DNA of 64,000 nucleotides from Bagarius yarrelli (GCA_005784505.1 VCAZ01000006.1:8027724-8091723); one strand, 5' to 3'. Positions 40,594 to 54,168 are shown, counted from the stretch's first letter. Made by a program: numbers and translations. The notes: a model not told the origin generated them from the sequence alone.

Positions 40594-41413
40594 ATTTATT
40601 TTTCAGATAAATTTAATGACAAACGATAAAAAGTAAAGAATAAGCAATATTTAGATTCAACACAACACTTTCTTTCTTTCTTTTCTCTTTCTTTCTTTTG
40701 ACTTCTTCTTTCGGAGTATCTACCTGAACGCTAAAACCAGTTTTGTATTCATGACAGTTGCTCAGCAAAAAAAAAAAAAAAATCAATCTCAATCAAAGCA
40801 GCTAAGTTTATCATAAATTATCATGAAAAGGGTTTCCACTGAATAGATGCTTAATTACAATCTCATTTGAATAATTTTGCATATTAATGCGCGTAGAATG
40901 AAAATCATTTTCTGAGTTCTAACTTAAGCTCGGAAACCCACTGAGATAATAGCAGCCCTTTCAAACATATGTGATCTTATTACCAGGAGGAAGCATTGCC
41001 TTCTCTCTCTCCCTGTACACAGTTGTGTTATAACTTTATTAATGGACTTGTGTCTCTGACATTAATAAACTATAACCGAATTAAAGCCTTGGCTAGGCTC
41101 AACTTTGACCGCATGCATCACAGTGTCCTGGATTAAGCTCAGTGTGATAGCTGAACTTCATCGCTTCGGGGAATTTAATAAAAAGTCAGAAGGTAGTCAA
41201 TTTAAGTGATTTGTTTCCAGAGCAATTAGGAGTATTGATGGAAATGACTTACACTGAAATGACTTACTGTCGTGTAGTGTACAGACATTTTTATTGCATT
41301 TTTACAATACAACACACAGTACAGGTGGACAATATGCACAGGTTGTAAACGCTTATCCATTCATTTTTTTTTTTTGCTCTCAGCTCTAAAAAAAATCACA
41401 AATTTAGATGTTT

Positions 41414-41995
41414 AGGCAAAGCAAGGAAAATTTATTCATATAGCACATTTTATACACAGTGCTTTACATAAGGGAAGAATTATTTTTTATTATTATAACA
41501 AATAATCCCAACAGTAAAAACAGAGAAATTAAAAATGAATAAAAACAGTTAAAAATATAAAATGATTATAGTCAGTTCGGACGTAGCAGTGTTTGTTCAG
41601 TGAATGCAGCATTAAACAGATGTGTTTTGGGTCTGACTTTAAAGATGGCTATTGATTTAACACATCTGATCTCTTTTGGAAGATAAGTCCAACTGCAGGC
41701 TGCAGATTCCCCTTGTTTAGACTGAACCCTTGGTATGTTTAACAGACCTGATCCTAATGATCTAAGTGGTCTGATTGGTTTATTTTCAGTGAGAATATTT
41801 ACTATGTATTTAGTCCCTAGACCAGAGTGATTTATAAACGAGTAACAGCACTTTAAAATCAATCCTAAACTGGCAGCCAATGTAAAGACCTGAGGACCGA
41901 CGTGATGTGTTTAAATTCTGGTTCTAATCAGAATCCTGGCGGCAGCGTTCTGTATGAGCTTTAAATCCTCTATTCTAACAATGTTTTTGAAGTGA
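41414..41995 (-). mobile_element. Non-LTR retrotransposon (LINE) 3' relic
   Basis: On the - strand a frame ends with LPKEIRCVKSIAIFK and then KTHLFNAAF. This resembles the common C-terminus of fish LINE reverse transcriptases (LP-x-IR ... SFK-x-x-LKTHLF). The 3' side carries ATATAGCAC and GTGCTTTACA-like sequence. The element is truncated at 5' and broken. Confidence 0.55.
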
Positions 41996-44543
41996 TAGTG
42001 TGCTGATTTAGTAATTAGTTAAAGTTATAGTACTGAAACTAACGTCTGGCTCCAGAATCACACTAAAATAGATTTATCTTAGGGCAGAAGTGGGAAAAGT
42101 GAAGCAACAGCAGAGACTAGTGGTGAGATCAGAGCAAGGTGCTGGGGTTCAATCGTCCATTCCTTCGGCACATCTCCATTTTCTCTGCTTTAAGCCTTGA
42201 CCTTTCTCACTGTTTGCCCAATTATTAAAGATACAATAATGCCAGATTAAGTGTTCAGGGGAATTGTTTAGGGAGTTATAAAAGAAGTTCCTATGTTAAT
42301 AAAAGACTGTAAGATCTAAATCCCTGTATTAAACATTTTTAACGGTCTGTATTGACTTGTCCCCCTCTGATGAACTATATTTAGCATCGTAATACCGAGG
42401 TGAAGCTTTATACATTTATTATCTCTGAATTAATGAAGGTGTATAACCATAATGTGGCATTAGAACGTTATTACAATTAACACTGATGGATCGTTTTTAG
42501 CCATCAATTTTTATGAGGCTATATTTTAAAGTGGTTTAGTACATAATAGGACAGTCTGCTTGTTAATGAATGCACCTTTCAGATTCCTGTAGCATGGAAG
42601 TAAAAGAAACATTCAGGTCAGTCAGTCCTATTTATATCTGTTTTAAAAGAGTTTTACAAGATACCATCTCTCGTGGCTTGCTGATTTGATCTGCTTAGAT
42701 TTGATCTCAGGACACAGAAAACACTCAGCAGTCACTATCATTATAAACCTTTACACAAAACACGGTTAACTAGAAAACAATAGATTTACTCACTTACACG
42801 TGATCACTTTTTGAAAAACTTTTATTAGTTAGTCGCAAACTTGACACAAAATCTCGTCTTGCTCTCTTTCTCATTTTCTCTGTCCTTTTAAGCAAACACG
42901 TGAGATAAAGTAAGACTTTAATTAGAGTTGTGTCATTAAAATATCCTTTTTTTTCAGAAGGGAGTAGGGGGAATCTTGTGGATGGTTGGTTGGGTATTAA
43001 CAAGTTCATAGATCTTATTACTTCCCCCCTCCATCGCATGCTGTCAGCTCCTAGGGATATGATATCCGATGGCTGGGCTCACATTTACAACAAGTTCATT
43101 ACGGTGAGGCGGCGGCTCTGGCTGCTTGGACCCAGCTGGTTGGAGGGGTCTATGTTTTAATTAGTGCTGAGGGTGTGCATATTAATTACAACATGAATGA
43201 TATTTACTGTACCTAAGGAACACAGGACGGGCTAAAGACACTGGCAAGCCTTAGCTAATAAAGCAAGCCATGCTAATGAGCAAAAAGAAGCTATAAAAAT
43301 AGACGGCGGTGAGATAATTCATAAAGTTTATTGATCTCTGAGTAAAGACGTTAAGCTCAGATTAAGGCCACAAAAGTAGAGGCATCACACTTTATCAAAT
43401 AAATAAGCCATGTGGAGAAATGTGAGCTCAGAGACAGATTGTCATTAAGTAGGTCACGTGACTGCTCGCCTCCAGAGAATGGGCACATACGTTCAGGCAA
43501 TAAAATAATAAAGAGAGGGTGAGCCAGAGGAAATGACGGAAAGAACGTCTCGAATAAATTCGTTGAACGCAAAACTCTTGGTGTTTTGACTAAGGGAAGA
43601 CATAATGATTTATCTCTGTGGATTACGCATGACAATAAGTCTACACCCATCAAATCCTATGCACATCGTGTCACGTCCATGGTGTCCTGACAATGTTCTG
43701 ATGCGATCAATCAGAGCGGTGAGGGTTCGTGAGCACGAATGAAGAGCACATAGGTATAAGATGCTGTTTTTTGCTGTGAAATCCAACATGTCACCTATGT
43801 CAGACGTTCTAGGTTGGCTTTTTTACATGTAGGGGAAAACCTTAAGGCTAATTTTACAGATTGAAAAAAAAAGCAGCTGAAACAGATGCCATGTTAAATG
43901 GGGAGTGTGTGTAGGGCACACTTAAGCAGTTTGTGTGAGTGGGATTGCACTGGCAGCTCTCCAAATGAAGACTGTATTGCACACACCAGGGAGAGAGGAG
44001 GGAGCGAGAGGGTGCTAGATGCTTCATCTTGAGTCATGTCTGGTATTAAGGCAACACACTTAAAACAGCAATTTGTTTCCCTTGCATCCAATAAACAGCT
44101 CATTCCTTTTTCAATCAATCACCTCAAGCAGAAAGATTAAAAGTAGAGGAAAAAGACTCCAGGCTGCAGGTTGGTGTGCAAAATCAGCGGTGGATCCTGA
44201 AGGCAGTCTGCATCGCCCTCTTATAAAACAATAACAACAGAGCAAGAATTTACTCATTTTCACAGAGCTGGCTTTATTACTGCCGCAGTTATGAAGGGTA
44301 ACGAAAGGTGTTAAAATAGCATCGGTTAAAAATGTCTTTAAATAAAGAAGTCCACTGAACTACAGGAGTAAATATTGGTGGAGTTATGAAGTCCTGGTCT
44401 AATTGTTTTTGTCCATTTGTGTCTAATTTGTGCTGCTTTGTGCCATACGACCGATCATTTTTAAAAACATGATTTAAAGCATTGGCTAGTTTGGAGCCAT
44501 TCTGTGCCATGTAATAATTATTAGCGTATTCAAGCAAAATTTT
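41996..44543. other. Intergenic stretch
   Basis: Unique sequence without genes. It includes a complex block at 42950-43200, listed separately, and others at about 43630-43760 and 43880-44130. Confidence 0.6.
42950..43200. other. Candidate conserved non-coding element
   Basis: About 250 bases of complex sequence ending in a cluster of homeobox-like cores (TTTTAATTAGTG and CATATTAATTACAAC, about 43157-43190). Texture-based proposal. Confidence 0.35.
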
Positions 44544-44740
44544 GGAAGTGGTGGGTCATGATTAAGGTTTTGAACTACCAAACTGAAGATTATGGGTTTG
44601 ATTCTCAGCTCCACCAAGCCACCACTGCTGGGCCCCTAAGCAAGGCCCTCAAACCCCATTTGCTCAGTTGTATTAATAAAAAAAAAAAAAGGAAGTCGCT
44701 CTGGATAAGGGCATCTGCCAAATGTAAAAAATGTTATGTA
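44544..44740 (+). mobile_element. tRNA-derived SINE (family A), near full length
   Basis: A degenerate head is followed by CCACTGCTGGGCCCCTAAGC, AAGGCCCTCAAACCCC, a poly-A interruption and the tail GTCGCTCTGGATAAGGGCAT then CTGCCAAATG. The tail defines the family. Confidence 0.75.
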
Positions 44741-44941
44741 AATGTTTATTCGAAATCTGACATCAGTTGAAAATGTTAATTGTGTCAGTTAATTGTGTCG
44801 ATATATATCAGCTGCATAACGTTTCTGGTAATCGTTGCCTAGAAAAGATTAGCAGGTAGAATTTATACCAACTAGTAACATTTGCTGATGTTCCATAGCA
44901 GTCCTTCTGAATGGGGATGGGTTTCTATGAAGTAGGTGTGT

Positions 44942-44974
44942 TTAGCAATCACAGCTACAGCTTGTGATTGCTAA
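44942..44974. repeat. 12-bp inverted repeat, 9-base spacer
   Basis: Arms TTAGCAATCACA and TGTGATTGCTAA are exact reverse complements. Confidence 0.85.
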
Positions 44975-45491
44975 CTACTACCAGCAATTCTGGTTTGGTG
45001 GCCTATATAAATAAACCTGGGAAAAAAAACAAAAACGAAACATAAAAATTCAACCTTGACTTGTTTGTAAGTTTCCGAAGTGATCAATGCTACCAAACAG
45101 AAGGGAGAAATATATTAACTACTTTGTTGAGTCAAATTTTCCAAAAAATATAAAAGCCTTGTGTGTCGTAGTGCTCAACTGAAGTGTCTTACAAGCAACG
45201 ATTTCTCAGCAGACTCATGCCTACGAATACATCTGTGTGCACGCCTTGATCACATTCTGATACTTCAACTCTCTAACATCGTAAAAACAATGTAAAGTTT
45301 AAACATTGTGCGGTATTGTGGAAGGATTCTGTGTAAACTTGTAATATTATTGCACAACACAGTTTTACAGCTTTATTTTTCCCTTAAGCTTTCATGCAGA
45401 TTGCTATCAATTTATTGCACCTGTTCAGTAGAACCAAAACACTCAATCTGGTTACATTACATTAGTACCATGTGGATCAGATGCTGGTACC

Positions 45492-46245
45492 CAGAGGCGG
45501 GTAATAATGCATTACATTCACTTAGTTATATTCACTTGCATAGATTTTTTGGGGAAAAACTGAGTGAAAATAAAAGTAAGGTCAGTTAAGAGTTGGTTTA
45601 ACTGACCTTACTTTTATTTTCACTCAAGTTTATTTTTAATCGCAAAAATTAAGTTACTATTTAATGTTAATTATAGAGGCAAAGTTTTAATAATAAGTTT
45701 CTATTATGTTACCTATAATAAGATCGCACAAGTCTCACCGAAGTGCAGTGGAGGCTACACTCCAAGGAGTAGAAAAGAACAGTTACATAATGCGATACCT
45801 TCAATGTGCACCAAAACAAGTTCATATCAGAATGCAGGAATTCCAGCTCTTATATCCCACCACCGTGTTTATCCCCCGTGTTTTGAGGGTGATTTTGCAA
45901 CTATAGGCCCTCCAACCTTACCGTAAGTTACGCTAAAATCTCGAGACATTAACTTCTCTTTCTTCTAATTTTAACAAATATTTTATGTTGTGGATTGTTA
46001 GTATTTTTATATGGATTCAGGTTTTTTCTTTTATTGAGCAAAATCCAAAGTATTAACTTACTTCTTGAGCAGTCTTATCATTCGATGATATCATTTTCTT
46101 ATTCTTACTACTTACTTACTTTTAGGTACTTACTACTATTACTCAAGTAACTTATTAATATATTTAAGGGTAACTTTAATTTATATTTACAAGTAGTTCT
46201 ACTCTTACTCTTAGTAAAAAAGTTTGGCTACTCTACCCACATCAG
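45492..46245. mobile_element. hAT-like non-autonomous element
   Basis: It starts CAGAGGCGGGTAATAATGCA and ends GCTACTCTACCCACATCAG, which are imperfect terminal inverted repeats. The subterminal sequence is full of ACTTACTTTTA / TTACTCAAGTAACT motifs typical of Tol2-like hAT elements. A perfect 29-bp palindrome lies near its left end. Confidence 0.55.
45561..45626. repeat. Perfect 29-bp inverted repeat, 8-base spacer
   Basis: Arm 45561-45589 (TGAGTGAAAATAAAAG...) is the exact reverse complement of 45598-45626. The spacer is GAGTTGGT. Confidence 0.95.
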
Positions 46246-47794
46246 CTGAGCGGGTAAGCACAGTATCAGTGTGCATCCTTAAATGAAAAAATATAAATAT
46301 GTTCTAGCAGGTATTATACTCTCCAAAGCAGCCCAGAGGTGCAAAATAGACAACTGGAAATAGTAATGGAGATGTTAGTATTTCCATTTCAGTTACAAAT
46401 GTTTGTAGAGGAAAAAATAGGGTTTTTTCTAGTTCTTTTTTTGTTGTGTTTTAAATCCGATTTAATCCACTGAATTTCACACATTTTCGTTGCTGGTTTG
46501 AAAAAAAAAAAGATTCTCAATTCTCATTTAAGGCGTTGTCTCGCTCTATCACAAGATCATTACACGTAATAATCAAGCTTTATTGAGTCAAAGCACACAC
46601 ATATACATACAGGTACATACTGTATGTGCCAGGCATGTTGGGCAAGTATCCCAATCTGACCAAGGTTTGCAATATGTAAAAGAAAGCGTATGGCTGTACA
46701 TACATTAAAATATATACAGTGTATGTAAAGTATAACTGGAGTAAACTGTTCATCATTGGTATTGTCTATCGGTGAATATGATGGCGTTGCCTGGTTTTTA
46801 AACCTGCCCTATAACATGTGTGAGACAGATAGGTTTCAGATGAAATTCAACTCATGATTAATTAGACTGGCTAAAGAGAAATGACTTTTTTCTCGTTTAC
46901 CTTTACTTGTCTGATCACATTTATCTCTCTTTCCCACTGCCCTCCCAAAAACGATAGGAATGTTGCTACGCATGCTGTTGATGGGGCAATTAGTCTAAAA
47001 ATCAGTTCTACTCCAGTTCTATGCATGCCCCAACAATCCTCATCATGCAACATAGTAATGCCGATGACAATGTTTATAGTTTTGTATGTGTCAATCCTTA
47101 ATGCCCTTTTGTCCGGTAACCACCCAGCAAACGATACAATCTGATCAGATTAAGTAAAGGAAGAACAGGAGTCTGGAAAACGCCCTTGTAGTTTAGGAGG
47201 TTAATAGTGACCAGACATGTCTGGAATTGTGTTGGTCAGGAGGCCAGATTTATGTTGGCTAAGTGCCGTATGGAATGGTCTACAGACAGGGGCTATGGAA
47301 TCGAGAGCAAGCCCCTCTTTGCTGAAGGGTACAAAGGCTTTCACATGGAGGTGTGAGGGTTGTTGCCCTTGTCAGAACACCTGCTGTCTCATCTGTAGGT
47401 CCTTTTTCCTGCTGCCTTCCTTCCTCTCACTGACACCTCATCAGTCCAGGTTCATCACGACTCTGCCAGAGACACAAACAGTGATGACAACAACAGTCAT
47501 TATAGAGACTATCATACACCCTGATATAGATAATGGCTACATGGTGGCATGAGCGCTGTAGACAAATTTGTGATGGCTCTTAAGGGGTAAACACACTTCT
47601 AGCCTAATTATTTTTATTTCCAGACTCTACAAATGAAGGCTTGTTTTTCTGGCTTTGTCTAATACTTTCTTTCTTCACATATTTCTATTTTTCTTGTCTT
47701 TAAATCCCTCTATAACTCCCTCCCACTTTTTCTCTCTCTCTCTCTCCATCCTTTTTTTCCCTCTCCTCCTCCTCCTCTCTCAGTGGTCTGACCG

Positions 47795-47995
47795 TTCATT
47801 ATCCTAATTAAATCCAGCAGCTGAACATCCTCTTATCTGTAGGGGAGGAGAGAGGGGCCATGATGCAATAGGGCTGATTTGCATATCCAAAGTTAATTAG
47901 TGTGGAGGAGCAGGTGTACAGTAATAATAATTATCACACATGACAGTCACCTGTGCCCGCACTGCCCTTCCGAGACGTGGCCCCTCCCTGTCATA
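47795..47995. other. Candidate conserved non-coding element with octamer and homeobox sites
   Basis: Contains an ATTTGCAT octamer core (47877-47884) and a TTAATTAG homeobox core (47893-47900) nine bases apart, within a 200-base complex block. Texture- and motif-based proposal. Confidence 0.4.
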
Positions 47996-50900
47996 TATCC
48001 CTATCCCCCGATTATCAATCCTCACTGCTGATGGAATTTACATTCTCTCTCTCTCTTGATCACTCTCCATCACTTTCATTCTTAAAGCAGTAGAGTTCTG
48101 CTCCTTTTTTTTATTTTTCGTCTTTTTCTAAACAGTAAAATTTGTCTTTCTCATGTGATTCCTTGCTCCCTAAAGGATTTTTGAATAAGATCTTAGCATT
48201 TTTGCAAGTATAGCTATAGTTTTTAGATTCCTGTAGCCTATGATGGTCAGTGCTAAATAAAAAATAAATAAATATATTTTTAAAAACTCTGCCATTGATT
48301 TTTCTCATTGCCCTTGTAGGCTTGTGGACACACATGTTTCTACCCACACACAGTTTTCTAGCGTATAAAGTCCCCAAGTTTGAGACTTCGTGTTGCCTCT
48401 ACGAGGTTCAGCTCATCTCTGTTCGTCCTCGTGTTGAAATGCCTCTAATTGGTGTTGCTAATTCTGTATGGACATTTCACAGTGTTTCTGCTTTTCAGGC
48501 CTGCATGGCAGATCACACCTCCAGGTGTCCAGGATGCTTGTGACGTGCCACAAGGTTGTGTGTGTGCACGCATGTGTGTTTGAGGTGTGTATCACTGGGC
48601 ATATTTAACACTGTCACCATCAGCACTGTCACAAAGCCACATACCGATGTGGTTACCTAGATACCGCTCCCTTAGGATGCAAATGAGATTCTTGAAGGAT
48701 TTGTTTTGCCGTGAACGTTTTCCCTCATAAACAGCAGCCTAAGTTCCTTTCGATTATTTCTTTTCTGTGTTAAAAACAGAGATGCCTCAGGATTCCATTT
48801 TAGTTTTGTACAAACTTTTACCTTTCAGCATTCGAATTGCCCAGTCTTTTATTGTTCGAAGGCAAAAGCTTTTCACCTGTTTTTTTTTTTGACATTTACC
48901 TCTCTATATTTATACATCTGTACAGCTCAAGCACCAATAATTCCATCCTACACAGTTCTAAAAACAGAAGATGAATGCACCCTCCTTGCTATTGTCTGTT
49001 GTGTTTGCCTATCAGTCACAGAGGTGGAATAATTCGTCTGTGAGGAATCGCACAAGCTCCTGAAATAAGCAAGGCCTGTCTCCTGTAATACATTATTTAT
49101 CATTACAGTGAGTCCTGTAGCACACATATCCTCTCATGTGCCTTTGTGGATTATTTATGCTGTGTCAGTCACTTCCATCATTTGCATGTTTTATGTATTT
49201 AGAGGGCTAGAGCTCCCTTTCATGCTGGCTGAGGGGTGGAGAGGTTTGGCAGGAGGGAGAGGTGGAGTTAGGGCCACAGAGAGCAGGGTGGGAACTGGAG
49301 GGCAGGTGACGGAATTATACAGCCATGAGGTTTGTTTCTCTGGACGGCATCCTGCAGAGGAAAGGCTGGGATGGCTTTATTTCACCAGGCGGTGTTGTGG
49401 TCATTAGAGTAGAGTACACAGGTGCTGTGTTGAGAAATGAAGAACATCCATAAAAATAGATGAACATATACATATACAACAGTCGATTTTTTCCATAAAC
49501 TTTGAACCTCAAAAAACACACAGCCCTTAATCCCGTTGAGCAGTTTTTCATGATTAATTATTGTTATGTAATTAACAAGGCGCTTAGCCTGGTAACGGCA
49601 TAACCTCCGTCTAAGCAACACAGCCCTCTGATTAATCAGCTGTCTGTAACCATCATGTTGTGCGTGCGTGTTTGTCCTCCCTTTACGATTTGCTTTTTCC
49701 TTCCTTTCATCCATCAAGCTACATTTGAATGATAATTCATTCGGAGTCATTGTCTTTCATGGTGTTTTGTATCGTCCTGGTGCTGATGGTGATAGATGGA
49801 CAGACACTTGTTCTGCCTGTCCTTGGGTTTATTAACACTTCTCCCCTGTGTGCTCTCGGCTTCATCTGCTCCTTCTGTTGGCACAAGGTGGGCTTTTGGA
49901 GGAGGTGGTGAGGAGCTGGTATTTTTAGGAGCTGAGAATCTCAATTCATCCTGGAGGTTTTAGAGCAAGCAGTGAGGGCTTTGGTATCATTAGCTCTGTG
50001 TTGACTGTGCGATCTGGTAACTGGCCAGGGGCCCATTCAAAGCAGGAATTAAAGTTATTTACACAGCTGTTAAAGTAATGCTACCCGATTGCAGAACTCC
50101 TGAGCCTAAATCTGGCTGCGTCTAATTCCACTCATTTCTAGGGAGGATGCCCTCTAGAGGGTTTGCCAATGCCATCCTACGCTTCTTCAACTCAACTGTT
50201 TCACTCTACACTGTTTTTATCTCTTTAATGGCCCACAAATGCCTTTTTTTTTTACTTTTCTTTGCCCATATTTAGTTTTTTTGTAAGATTTGGCCAAATT
50301 TGCATGTACAGCAGGAGAAATTTGGGGGAAAAAATCTTCAATATGTCTTATTAGTATGTTATCTGGCATCTCTTAAAGATGCTGTATTTTAATACAGCAT
50401 GCCCAAGAGTCACATCCACTAACACTGGCAGCGTTGCACGTCGGCGGCAAGTAGCTCTTTTTATTTAACGTGAATCAAGACATAATGGAAAGAATGAATG
50501 ACAAAACCGAAACAACAGCCAAAACAAATGACAACCACAGGCTGTGTCTAATTCCTTCTGTTACTTCCTTTTAAACTGGAATAAACAGGGCCATCTCGTA
50601 AATTCTTCCTGAAAAGTATTATTGCTGACAGGTCTGACCTCAGCAAGCCTGCAATGTTTACCCATAACTCACAATTAACAGAGACATTAGAGGGTCCTCC
50701 TGAGGATTGCCAGCTTTATTTTCCTTTAACTGGGCATCACTAAATCTGGAAAAGATCCCAGTTCTGCCATTTACCATTGGTGAGACGGCTCTGTGCGCCG
50801 CAAAGAAGTGGCTCCACAGACTGAACACACTTCGGAGGTTTGGGGCTGTTATGGATATGGCGGCAGTAATTATTCAGGCCTTGTTATTGCCCAGAACACC

Positions 50901-52454
50901 ACACCTGCGTCCAGCTCACCGCCTGTTATTAGAATATCAAAAAGGCCATGGAGAAAAAAAGGTCTTGCATAAACTGTACAAACTGTGGCCTAGGATTGAG
51001 CTGTCGGTGTTGCTTTAATGAAAAATTCACATCTTTTCTTCGTTTTTTTATTTGAAATAGAAATGTAAGGCCTATTCAATGCTTTGTTCTTTCTTCGTAA
51101 ATAACAGCACTAAAATGAGCAATAAATCACTTTATTTTACTTAGGAGATAAATGTGCACCTGTTCACAGATGTGTCAAATCCAATCATATGGCTGCTAAA
51201 GAGATACCAAACCCAGTAATAGACTTTTACCACGGCTTTGTGGCTAATTTCCTATTCAGTGCTGTCAGCTTATGTCAAACCCACAGTCATTCACATATTT
51301 ATTTATTTCATATCGCTGGATTTTATTAGATCAGTAACTATTCTGCTATTTCAGGAGCCAACGGTACACACAATCTCAAGGTCTGAATTAAATTAGTGCA
51401 GGTTTTATAGACTAATAATCATTTTTTATCTCTAGCCCAACATTGAATATCAATGCACTGGAGAATCCTGCTGCTTTTAATGGACTGATATTATTTGCTC
51501 TGTTCTATTCTATTAATCCAAAATAATTCCTGAGCAGTGTTGTCAGTATGAATACCTACTTGTCAAAACATTTCTGTGCCATGGCCAGGGGGGGAAAGGA
51601 AGGTTTCCACGTAATTAAACTTAAGCGTCTGAGGGAGACATGGCATCGGCGCTAGTGGCCCTACTGAAGAAATCAGATTCTTGAACATTTGAATAGAACG
51701 AAGTGTCATCCGTCACTTTAGGTTTGATTTACACTCCAAAGCAAATGGAAAGTACCTAACGCTGGAAGATGCCGAAAGCCAAGCAAATGTTTATGGATAT
51801 TTGCACATTCAATCAATATCAGATTGTAAGCCCCCTTAAATGCTGCACTAATGGAATGTTGTCATGTAGTGTTACTATTGTTGTCGTTGTCTCAGGGAGA
51901 TAGCTGAATGATTTGTACCTGGCTCTCTAATGGTCAATTACAAGCACAATCTAGACTTGATGGTGTTTGGGTCCCACTAGAGAGCAGATAAAGGAGCCTA
52001 GATGAGCTCAGAGGCCCCCATCAGGAGTGGGTCATTGCATATAAACTGGTGAGCAAAAATTTGGATCTCTTCCCAGCTTTCTCCTACTCTTCTGCTGCAG
52101 ATGAGTTTTAGCTTTCAGTGGTTTTATTTATTATTCTATTTTTTTTTTCTCTGACCGTGTCGATGAGATACCCCGTGGTATGCCTCCCTCAACTGGAGAC
52201 CACATGTTAATTTAGCAAACCTCATATCTGAAGATTACAGGGGGGCCTTTTGCTGCTCTCCCAATTTCATTGTCTGTTATTTCTTTATTTACTTCATCCT
52301 GATTCAGCTTCATATAATAGAAGTTTCATGCAGTGAACCTTTTTTTGCCCAAACTTGGCAAGATTTAAAATTAGATATCATTACTTTGTTTTTTTGTGTA
52401 CTAGATTTTTGATAACTGACCATTAAACATGTCCAAAAAAAATCTGCATTCCAC

Positions 52455-52458
<4 letters not shown>

Positions 52459-52488
<30 letters not shown>
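52459..52488. repeat. (TG)n microsatellite
   Basis: About 15 TG units. Confidence 0.95.
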
Positions 52489-52489
<1 letters not shown>

Positions 52490-52499
52490 GGGAGCAGCT

Positions 52500-52990
52500 G
52501 CCCTTGCCACTTCCTCATCCGTAACAGAGCTGTCACCCTGCTTTTAAATAGATCTGAGAGAATTAACATGGCACAGTGGGTCGAGTCTGCTGGGGCGCTG
52601 GTGACAGTAGCGGTGCCCTCCACTAACTCCTCTGAAAGAGGCTTTGGCAGCCCGGCGTGGCTGGCAGGCCCTGCCCAAAGTGACTCTGTAGGGGCTGGCA
52701 GCCAGCCAGTCAGCTGAAGCCCAGCCAGCAGGCCCGAACTAGACTCGATCACCATGCAGTGCGGCCACGAGAGAGAGGAAGCCAGCTTTTTCATTTAGCC
52801 ATCCAACTGTTTCTTTCCTCTTTTCTTAATTGACAGAATAAATGCACCTGCCATTGTGTAATATTGAGCAGATTAGTTTTGGCTGTGATGGAGGGGCTGG
52901 TGTCAGAGGGGCCAGCATTGAGAGGAACCACCCAGGGAGCTGGGCTGATTTTCAGAACTTCTGCTTGCTTCAAATAAGAGTTGTGAGTTG
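52500..52990. other. Candidate conserved non-coding element, GC-rich
   Basis: About 490 bases, distinctly GC-richer than all surrounding sequence, with repeated GGCAG/CAGCC motifs. No open frame here shows splice-consistent coding character, so a regulatory or structural role is more likely than an exon. Confidence 0.35.
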
Positions 52991-53130
52991 TTTTAGTGGG
53001 TTTGTATGTCCATTTCTATTAACTTTTTTTAGATGTGATGCTAAGGATTAAATAGAATAGTCTTAGGAGTAATGAAAAACATGGGCATTGCTGATTTAAG
53101 CATCAAAATATACCACATAATGATTTTGAG

Positions 53131-53197
53131 CAGAGGTGTTTGTAGGACTTTTTTTAAAGACAGAAATTTTTTGTAGGATTTTTTTAAAAGACAGAAT
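53131..53197. repeat. Imperfect ~30-bp tandem duplication
   Basis: TTGTAGGACTTTTTTTAAAG followed by ACAGAA occurs twice with small differences. Confidence 0.75.
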
Positions 53198-54130
53198 GAA
53201 AGAATTAATTACCAATGGTTTGTAAGTATTTGCTAAAACCTGAAACCTTTAATATATAACGTCTCCTGTAAAACAGTTATCCTTTTTGCAGGGTCCTGTG
53301 ACATCCTGACGAGGAATATTTCTGAGGCTTAATTTAAATTTAATTGGACCGTACCCAACTGGCTCAGGTCAATATGAAGAAAAAATCAGGAACATTAATC
53401 AAGATAAAATTATCAGCTGATTAATCAGTGTTCTAATTATGGCACAGTGCTTCAGTCTCTTTCTTCTGTTTTAATTACTGTACTTCATTGTCTTTTCCAT
53501 ATGGCCAGCATGTTTCTGCATAATGTCTGTGTCTCACAGCACTGGGAGCCATTAGTACTCTGCCTGATGCTGCTGTCCCCAACCTGTCTCCTCTATTTTC
53601 TCCATCACCTATCGCAGGATCTTAACTTTAATATCTGCAGCTCTATATTTGTAATGTTTGTGTATGTAATGTCTTGCAGTTGAAAGTCTGCCTGATGAAA
53701 ATTTATTTACATTTAAATTTCTCAGAAGTAAATCTACCTCTCAGAAGCTTCATGTACCTAAAATATAGCTCATAAGATATACTTCCTTTGTCTTATACTT
53801 CCTTACTAATTAGTGTTTTACAACAATGATTACCTGTTCATTAAAGTTGTGTCATTAGTATATACTGTAGAATGCACCGGTGCAAACCTGATTGTGATTT
53901 GCTTAACATACACAGACTCGATTCTTTAATACAGTATTTGTGCAACATTTTAAGGTGCACGTTCCCCATTTTGCTCCTGGTGTTTTTATTTATACTAATC
54001 ACTTTACACAGTACCTCCACAATAAGCATTACTGATTTAAACCTTTTCACTCTGCCCTGTACATTCTTTGTGTGGCCCAAATGGTATATCCCTATCCTTT
54101 CCTTTAACACTAGTATAGCCTATACATAAC

Positions 54131-54136
<6 letters not shown>

Positions 54137-54168
<32 letters not shown>

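Larger units (their letters stand above)
46246..54130. other. Gene-free stretch with complex unique blocks
   Basis: No exon, RNA gene or clear mobile element in nearly 8 kb. Apart from AC and pyrimidine tracts it is unique. Several blocks (47795-47995, 49950-50200, 51540-52080, 52500-52990) are GC-balanced and complex, as expected for vertebrate enhancers. Confidence 0.6.
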
